Positions 57,130-64,000 of a stretch of 64,000 bases of DNA are shown one piece after another. The notes under the pieces are model-generated. The model saw only the letters and a program-made list of their open reading frames with translations, was not told the DNA's origin and did no database searches. Every line of letters begins with the position of its first letter. Within the stretch, counting starts at the first letter, position 1. Origin of the DNA: Ascarosepion bandense (lineage: Eukaryota; Mollusca; Cephalopoda; Sepiida; Sepiidae); NCBI GenBank assembly GCA_037127315.1, contig JBBBDQ010000750.1, forward strand, positions 3,672,001 through 3,736,000, written 5' to 3'. The translations under genes and the position numbers were made by a program.

Positions 57130-57830
57130 AGCCAGTTGGTTTTAAGTAGGCATCTCTACTCATTTTTAATACCTAAGTTTTAAATTGAATTTTTAAAAAT
57201 AAAAAAACGTTTTATTGAAGCTTTAATTTCAGCTTAATTGAAAGCTAAATGATTAAATTTACTATTTCCAGTAAGCAAAATACTGAAGTGTATTTCAAAC
57301 AGAAATTCTATTCATTGGGATTTAAAGTTTTTAAATTTTTCGACCATTTTTTGAGCAATTTGTAAAACAAAAGTTAATTCTTGGTTTTAAAAATCTTGCA
57401 AAAATAAAATATACATCTCTCATATACATCTCTCTTTTTAGAAAATTTAAAGTTAAATTAATCTGATTTGAAATAAATATTACTCGTTTACAGCATGAAA
57501 TTTAAAATAAAAGTATTTCTTAATCAGAAAGATCTGACTTGTTGACCTTTCAAGTAGGTGATGTCAGCCTCTGTTATCTGGAAGTATGGTGACTAAAAAA
57601 TGACGTAACCTAAGTTAATGTTTTGTAAGGAGAACAACCCTTGAAACATTGACCTTTTAATGATAAGTCTCTTATAAGTTTCCATAGTAAAAGAAAATGT
57701 GCAGCTGAACATAAAAAATAATGACAACAAAATTTGACCTTTTCTCTTAATAACAACATAAACATTTTAATGATAAAACTTTGTTTTTATTAAGTTTGAG
57801 CCTTTTTAACATGATGCTATGCTGGTTTTT
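57130..57830. repeat. Second copy of the AT-rich interspersed repeat
   Basis: Collinear with parts of 26237-28030 in the same orientation, with a large internal deletion. Confidence 0.55.
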
Positions 57831-59458
57831 TGGCAATTGCGTGGAAATACTTAGTTTTAAGCTTGAACAAAATTAACTAAATAAATATAAAATAAAGAAT
57901 AAAAATGAAAAAATAAAGAAAGTAAATGAGAAAAGCTAACTTTAAATTGTTAAAATGTAACATTTTAAATTTATAAAAATTTCTCTTTTTAATTTATCAT
58001 CCTCTACTGATTACAGTAAGAAATATATAAGTTTTTATCTGGAATAGTAATGTTGTTTGGGATTTTTCAATTTATAAAATAAATGTATAAGTTTAATGAA
58101 CTAGAATAAAGTTGTAGGAATGAACCAAAATGACCTCAGGTCAGATACTACTACCATGCAGAGAATACATTGTTTCTTTTACCCTCTCTGTCTCTAAATA
58201 ACTCCCAAGAACTAAGATACCCAAATCTATTCCCTTTTCTTTCTCTGCTACTATTTCTCTTTCCCCTACTCTCTCTATCTCCCTGACCCATGCAACATGT
58301 GTTCTGTTGCCAGCAGACACTTAACACGAAAGTATGTAAAAAAAATAAAAAAAATAAAATATTCCTCTCAACGCTAATATTTGTATCCACTTCTTTGTCA
58401 ATTATACCCACAAAGATACCAAAATATTACAAAGTAATTGTGTAACAAAGAATTATTTTAAAAAATAATACACATGCTATATCAAATAAGCATCGTGCCG
58501 GGAGGAAAACTGAAGCAAATAATTTAATCGTACTCGTATTTGTGTCTGGTACACGAGTACATAGAAGAATGTTATTTAACAAGGGATGTAAAGAACATGG
58601 CTTTTATAAAGGAATATAATTTCATAAGAGTTATGCCTCTTCTATAAAATTATAAGAGTTATGTCCCTTTTAAATGATTATACGAGTTACGTATGGTCAA
58701 TCATTTTTATGCGGATAAGAATGCAACAACACGGAGAAATTTTGTCAATAAATGAACTCTTCAATCTCCGCTAAGAAATCAAATGTACTATCCAGAGATG
58801 TATATTAAAATTCTACAACTTATATCATAGGTCTAAGTTGGTTAATAGGAAAAAAATTCAATATTCTTAAATCCATTTTTTCAGTCAGGCAAAATATGAG
58901 TTGGAGGTGAGACATAACGTAAGTGGTAACACTCATTAAGATGAAAGAAAAAAAGAAAAATCTTTTTGGAGACATAGACACTAAGTTTTTGTATCATACA
59001 CTGGGCATCGTAGAATAAAATGGCTGAAATACTGAATTCAAGCAGAGAATAGCAAGGCAAGTAGAAAAATGCAAAAAGAACATTGTTTTCATGGGTGTCT
59101 TGAGATGTACTAGGATAGTTTAACAGTCCATCATTACTGAATGAGTAAGTTCAATTATAACAGGATGACCTCCAAACCAATAGACTTGTGCCAAGACTAA
59201 AATGGACAAGAATATTGGCTTTCATGAATTTCTTGAAAATTAAAGATTGTTTTTCATTCTAAGAACTTATCAATTTGTTCAATTTTCCCAAACATACCTG
59301 ATAGAATTTTCATGGAGCTTACTAATATTTTGTATATTTTTATAAACCAAATTACTTATTTTAATATCTTTCTGTAGATCAGAAGAGAGTAACAATTGAT
59401 AAGGAAACTCACAGTGTGGAACAAATATTGTCTTTGTAAAATTTAATCTGAAATATAC
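57831..59458. other. Intron or upstream DNA, nothing recognised
   Basis: Mostly AT-rich. I searched the - strand for the missing ASRGL1 N-terminal exon (VHGG...GGSAxDAV) and did not find it. Confidence 0.5.
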
Positions 59459-59712
59459 ATCAGTCAGTTAAGTGCCATATGTGATACATGCTAAGGCGAC
59501 CATGTTCTGAAAGAGACATGACTGACTGGGCAGATTTTCTTGTAGTAGGTTGCGAATACTCTCTGCAGTAGACTGGTTGCTAACCAAAGCTATAGATTCA
59601 TACCTTTCCCGAGGGTATTTGTGCGTAAGTGAATGCAACAAATTCAACTGGAATTTGAACTCGGCTCTACCGATTTCTTGTTTCTAGCCAATATACACTG
59701 TACCACAATGCA
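59459..59712 (-). mobile_element. tRNA-derived SINE (family 1)
   Basis: Head, body and 3' end are present on the - strand, with a ~40-bp internal deletion around the ACCCATAACTGG region. Confidence 0.82.
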
Positions 59713-59714
59713 AC

Positions 59715-59864
59715 GTTACTTAAAGATTGTTTTTAGTGGATATTTATTTGTATCTGAGTAGATGCTCTGTTAATTTATTAAATGAATATTCAGGCCAGTA
59801 GATGAAAATAATTAGAGCGTCTACTCAAATACAAGTATCCACTAAAAATAACGTTTAAGTAATA
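59715..59864. repeat. Palindromic MITE (~150 bp)
   Basis: Arms 59715-59775 and 59809-59864 pair (TTTTTAGTGGATA...TAGATGCTCT). Confidence 0.7.
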
Positions 59865-59906
59865 AAAATCTGTTGGATTAATAAATAAAAAGCCCATCCC
59901 TGTCTC

Positions 59907-59911
<5 letters not shown>

Positions 59912-59972
<61 letters not shown>
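59912..59972. repeat. (TA)n(AC)n compound microsatellite
   Basis: Dinucleotide runs adjoining a MITE. Confidence 0.95.
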
Positions 59973-59976
<4 letters not shown>

Positions 59977-60354
59977 CCGGTCATAATTATTAGGCCACCC
60001 CAGTGTTTTAAAAAATGTATTTCATACTATTTTTTTAGTATTTATTGTCAAGTAAATAGTTGTAAATGAAAATAGAATGTTTTTTTTGTTAATACTACAC
60101 AATAACATGCATCAAATGAATTTATAAATATTTAATAATTGCAGTTTCATCAATGAAAGAATGAAGAAAATTTAGGGTGATTCGGACGAGTTTATCTTTG
60201 CTTCCTTGGCTTGTAAAATTTTGCAAAGTAATAATAGCAAAAGAACCATTCTATTTTTGTTTAGAATTATCCACTTGGCAATAAATACTAAAAATAGTAT
60301 GAAATATGTTTCTTTTAAAAAACTGGGGTGGCCTAATAATTATGGCTGGTAGTG
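59973..60354. mobile_element. Tc1/mariner-type MITE with ~100-bp inverted arms
   Basis: Both ends carry CATAATTATTAGGCCACCCC in inverted orientation, continuing with TTTCATACTATTTTT and TAGTATTTATTG. About 380 bp, no coding sequence. Microsatellites on both sides. Confidence 0.75.
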
Positions 60355-60364
60355 TATGTATCTA

Positions 60365-60365
<1 letters not shown>

Positions 60366-60409
<44 letters not shown>
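60366..60409. repeat. (GT)n(TA)n microsatellite
   Basis: Dinucleotide runs. Confidence 0.95.
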
Positions 60410-60412
<3 letters not shown>

Positions 60413-60545
60413 GGAGGGATGGATTTTTAATTTATTAATCCGTGTATGTGTTAGTTTTAGGCTCTTGTCATATAGTGTGCCTCTTAGAATTTTTTGAATC
60501 TATTTTTTTATAAATACTTTACATAAACAATCAAAATACTTGATA

Positions 60546-60775
60546 TATTGATGATGCTCTATTGATATATCCCTACAAAACTGCACTATCTAACCTTGTA
60601 GATAAACCAAAAAAAGTTGAACATAAGATAGAATTCACTTACAAAACTGAAACAAACACTACTTTAAATTTCTTAGATAACATTCTACACTGTAATGACA
60701 ATGTCCTAAAACTAAGTATCCATCACAAATGAACTCAGAAAAATGATCTCTACTTGGAATAATCATCATTCTCAG
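60546..60775 (+). mobile_element. Penelope-like RT remnant (YIDD box)
   Basis: The + strand reads YIDDALLIYPYKTALSNLVD, then VEHKIEFTYKTETNTTLNFL and DNILHCNDNVLKLSIHHK, then a stop and NDLYLE. Spacing from YIDD to the NFLD-like motif is that of PLE reverse transcriptases. Distinct in sequence from the YVDD copy at 37150. Confidence 0.7.
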
Positions 60776-62199
60776 AATAATTTTTTTTTTTTTTTACATG
60801 CTGCATATTTCAAGAAAAAACCCAATTCAATAAAGACAACAAAAAATATTAATTTTAACCTTGAAATTTTTCTAAAATTTCAGTAATCCATTTCATCAAA
60901 ATTATCACTTTGAAATAATGATTATCATTCAAGTGAGAGGTAAGCTTGGAAAACATCAATACTTTTATGATTACTGCTTAGAATGCTACCTTATTGTCAC
61001 TGTTAATATCTTGAAGCATTAAAAAGCATTTTATGTATTCACTTACCTTGAATTTAAACCAAAGTCCCTGCTGATATAGCTGCAGCTAACTGACAAAAAG
61101 AAACTTTATCCAAGTTTCATCCTGTAAGTTTTTCTTTGGGGTATTGGATAGCATTAGGAGTGTTTAATTTTGTTTACATTAAAAAAAGATTGCTTACATC
61201 ATTGTACATTTAAAAAAAAAAATAAATAAATAAATAAAAAATTAATTACATTTGGCAATTTTTTAAATTTATTCTGGCATTAAAGATGTAAGGAAACAAG
61301 CAACATTTTTTAGCATTTTTTTTTAACCTGTAACATATTAAATGTCAATAAAAATTAGTTATGTATTTGTACCTTGTTTTCTTTTCATTCTTGGCAAACT
61401 TCTGGGAAAAACGCCAGCTTTTCAGAAATATTATTTAGTTTATGAGGAATCCCCATTATTCTGTTTTTGGCCAATACACAGCAAATATGTTTGTCCTAAA
61501 TGTGTTGAGAAATCAATTGGATACTGTCATTATGATTTGAACTAGGAAAAGTGTATTTTTATTTATTTTAACCGGAAATCAAATAGTTGATTCAAAGTAA
61601 ATAAGATTGAATTAAAAAAAAAAAAAAAAAAAATTTAAAAACAAAAACAGTTAATTTTTTTTTCTTTTCTAGTATAGGCCTCATGTTTTCCTTAGAGAAT
61701 TTAACAAATTATAACATTCCAAACTTGGAACAATATTCATTGTGTGATTATTTCACTGCGTTTTTTCTTCATTGACCTTCTGTTGCCATATAAGCTCATA
61801 AAAAGATAAAAATTCAAATATTCTGTTGTTTTGTAATCAGTGTCACCTGCAGTGCTTGGTAAACAAAGTCACCTACAGAGTGTTAAAAGTTCAAGTAGCA
61901 ACAGAAAAACCACAACCCTAAGATACAAAATTGTTTATGAATTATGACCTTTTAAATGGTAGTCATTTGTTATTATGGCATAAGAATATTGTGACAAATG
62001 AATATTATCCCCAATGTAATGAAACAGTTATTTTTATGAGGAAATTATCACAAATCATTTATAAAAAGAAAATATGAATAAAGCATAAATAATTTTATTT
62101 AATTCAATACCCGACAAATTAACACCAAGAATGACTGCACTTTTGGTAATATGACTCAAAGTTATTTTTGTAAAGGGGACTCATAACAGTGATCAAGTT
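60776..62199. other. Upstream/intron DNA, little recognised
   Basis: AT-rich with A runs near 61211 and 61615. A possible small - strand exon lies at 61039-61086 (see that entry). The 67-codon + frame at 61342 has no recognisable domain. Confidence 0.45.
61039..61086 (-). other. Exon-like segment with good splice signals, coding status unclear
   Basis: On the - strand, a TTTCTTTTTGTCAG acceptor is followed by ~45 bp and then TTCAAG|gtaagt. It is on the ASRGL1 strand upstream of its first visible exon, but the translation does not match the ASRGL1 N-terminus. It could be a 5' UTR exon or chance. Confidence 0.2.
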
Positions 62200-63617
62200 T
62201 GCTGTTCTAACTTGCTACTAATGGTTATAATGTTTCAGCTGACTAATGGCACTTTAACAAACACTATCAGAACTCTGAGTTCTTTATTTAAGGTGTCTTG
62301 CCTAGTTCATTTATGTTACAGGGGTGTCTTAGTTACTCCACATCTCCCTTTTGAGTTTTTTATTTTCTTAAACATTTCTTAGTATTTGTCCCCAGCTCTC
62401 TCTGGCAAGTTTGCTACACATTGAAGTTTCTATTTTTGTTTTGGATAAACAACTAGTTTTTCTATGTGTTTTCTTTTTCTGGTACCCACATGTTCAAATT
62501 TTTGAGGGTTTGTAAGTCAAGGATAACATACAGTACTTGCATAAGTTCTTGCTTTTCTTGTGGGACTTTCTTCAGTAAAACTTAACTGATTTCAATGCCT
62601 TTTGTGTTCCCATTTTTTTTTCCTTCTTTTACTTTCTTCTTCAACCTGTATTTGCAAATATGTCTCAAAGATTCAGCTTTGAAAAAAATTTTTCCACGAT
62701 TTCATTTACAAAAATTTTCCCTGGACTTTATAATCTTAAACTATCCATTACAAACATTTGCTTAACCTAGCACAAACACAAATTTTATTTTTTTCTTTAC
62801 ATACACTACTGGTGCTGTCAATTTTTAATAGTTAATTTTTTCAAGTTTGTCTAATTCTTTGCTGACTTGAACTAATGCTGAGAAAGGTACATTACGTTTC
62901 AGTTTAAATTTTGGTGTTGACTCGCTTTGTTAATAAATTTTCTTTGATTTTCTGTAATTATTTTTGTTTCAACACTGTGTACTAAATTGTTCTGTGAGAA
63001 CTTTTCCTTGCTTTAGTTTGAAAGTGTGACTTTTATGTCCTACTTTTCCACACTTGTAGCACATTAAATTCTTAAAGGGACAGTCATCTCCAAGCTGCAA
63101 CCTTCCGCATCAAAAAGACAGATTTAATTTGTTCTTAACATTTTTCTTTGGTTTGTAAACATGCACATTTTTCCTCAATTTCTTCCATATCATTTCTCAG
63201 TATTATGATTCTCTGACATTTGCCCAATATTTCTTGTAGGGTTACTTTTTGATTCTGTTCCTTTTTTGCTATGATTCTAGCACATATTTCTGTCTTTTTT
63301 TTTCCAAATTAATCCTGTAAACATATAGAGTCAGCTTGTTTAATTTGAAACTTTTACTTATTAGCAATTCCAGCATATGTGACAAAAAAATCTGTTTTCT
63401 ATTTTTGTCAATAAGAATTAAAACAAGTATTGAATAAACTTAATTTGACAATTTTAGTTAGAATATTTAGTTTCCAACAATCACATCCCTTTTTTTTTTT
63501 TGTTTTTTTTTCAGTTATACAAAATCACAGTATTTTTCATGTTCTGCTAGCAGTAACCTTTTCAAAAGTCTTGTTTTTTTTTCCTTGTCTTCATGTCACT
63601 GCATCCTATTTTTTTTT

Positions 63618-63914
63618 CTAAAAATAAGCAGAGAAGGTAATTCCATCACCTGAATTGTATGTGAATTCAGCTATGGCATTTGCCACTGCCTCATGAGTGA
63701 AAGAAATTGGAGATTTTTTTGTTTTCTTCTGAATTATTTTAATTAACTTTTGTAACTGGAGTTCCAATAACTGCTTTTGTATTTTTATCACTTCGGCTAA
63801 TAATTCTTCCAGATCTAAGAATATCTGATTTTTTTGTTTTGTTATGCACAGTGAGCAAATATATATATTTATATATATATATATATATATAAATCCTACA
63901 TCTAATGACCACAT
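63618..63914 (-). pseudogene. gag-like frame of the Ty3/gypsy remnant
   Basis: About 55 meaningful codons (Gln/Leu/Ile-rich helix, then PISFTHEAVANAIAEF) preceded by a (TA)n-encoded Tyr/Ile artefact. The family is recognised from similar Gag proteins in cephalopods and flatworms (recollection). Confidence 0.6.
63858..63890. repeat. (TA)n microsatellite
   Basis: TA tract inside the gag-like frame. Confidence 0.9.
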
Positions 63915-64000
63915 GCTGTCACAGAAAAATTACTTATTTCTTAAACCAAGATTGATACATTCCCCTACATTTACCTTTCTTTTACCCCTGAAACATTACT
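63915..64000. other. Window end, nothing recognised
   Basis: AT-rich tail of the window; it probably continues the gag remnant or flanking DNA. Confidence 0.4.

Larger units (their letters stand above)
62200..63914 (-). mobile_element. Ty3/gypsy retrotransposon remnant: gag and start of pol
   Basis: Read on the - strand: a gag-like frame (63914-63618) ending AVANAIAEFTYNSGDGITF; a nucleocapsid region at about 63120-63000 with CPFKN then CYKCGKVGHKSHTF, a CCHC knuckle whose last Cys is Phe; then the RT N-terminal region at about 62935-62835 (VPFSALVQVSKELDKLE) and a piece near 62700 (GGKIF-like NRGKIFFKAE). Stops and frameshifts throughout. The LTRs were not identified. Confidence 0.75.

Noticed and set aside
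61342..61545. 67-codon + frame with several Cys
   Set aside because: No domain, no splice or promoter context; not supported as a gene.
56847..64000. Search for the ASRGL1 N-terminal exon
   Set aside because: No - strand segment encodes a VHGG or GGSAxDAV motif; the exon is probably outside the window.

Overview
The window looks like a piece of a large, AT-rich metazoan genome with long introns and dense transposable elements (TEs). The commonest repeat is a tRNA-derived SINE resembling those described from cephalopods, so an octopus-like mollusc is my best inference; no species is claimed. I see no bacterial, organellar or CRISPR features.

Two protein genes are supported, converging tail to tail. 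On the + strand, ten exons from 1836 to 22875 encode the C-terminal 993 residues of a protein with a PHD-type zinc finger, a long Ser/Thr-rich linker, an F-box and a leucine-rich-repeat tail. This suggests an SCF ubiquitin-ligase substrate receptor that may read chromatin; I do not recognise a named orthologue. On the - strand, five exons from 56846 down to 32456 encode about 250 residues of an ASRGL1-type L-asparaginase/isoaspartyl peptidase, with the catalytic Thr and the C-terminal stop. Its N-terminal exon(s), roughly 60 residues, were not found and probably lie beyond the right edge. The 5' end of the first gene lies beyond the left edge.

The rest is intron or intergenic DNA full of TEs. 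I could assign: about nine copies plus fragments of a tRNA-derived SINE; a second SINE family sharing its 3' tail with a jockey/CR1-type LINE in the same window; Penelope-like element (PLE) fragments (RT and GIY-YIG); mariner remnants; an RTE-type LINE 3' end; a Ty3/gypsy gag-pol remnant; Helitron-like elements; a 1.5-kb foldback element; and many palindromic MITEs. At 43052-46462 a mariner is interrupted by a PLE-related element, itself interrupted by an LTR element, and separately by an RTE LINE, each insertion with a readable target-site duplication.

The most unusual signal is a set of hammerhead-ribozyme-like cores. Three (33682-33740 +, 18395-18446 -, 1165-1212 +) show the CUGANGA and GAAA boxes with plausible helices. 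One lies just downstream of a GIY-YIG remnant. A fourth type is built into a ~390-bp repeat family with ~47-bp terminal inverted repeats and a tRNA-like box, two copies of which flank a PLE polymerase remnant in opposite orientation. Two inverted ~700-bp Helitron-like copies also flank a single ASRGL1 exon, an arrangement that could favour back-splicing.
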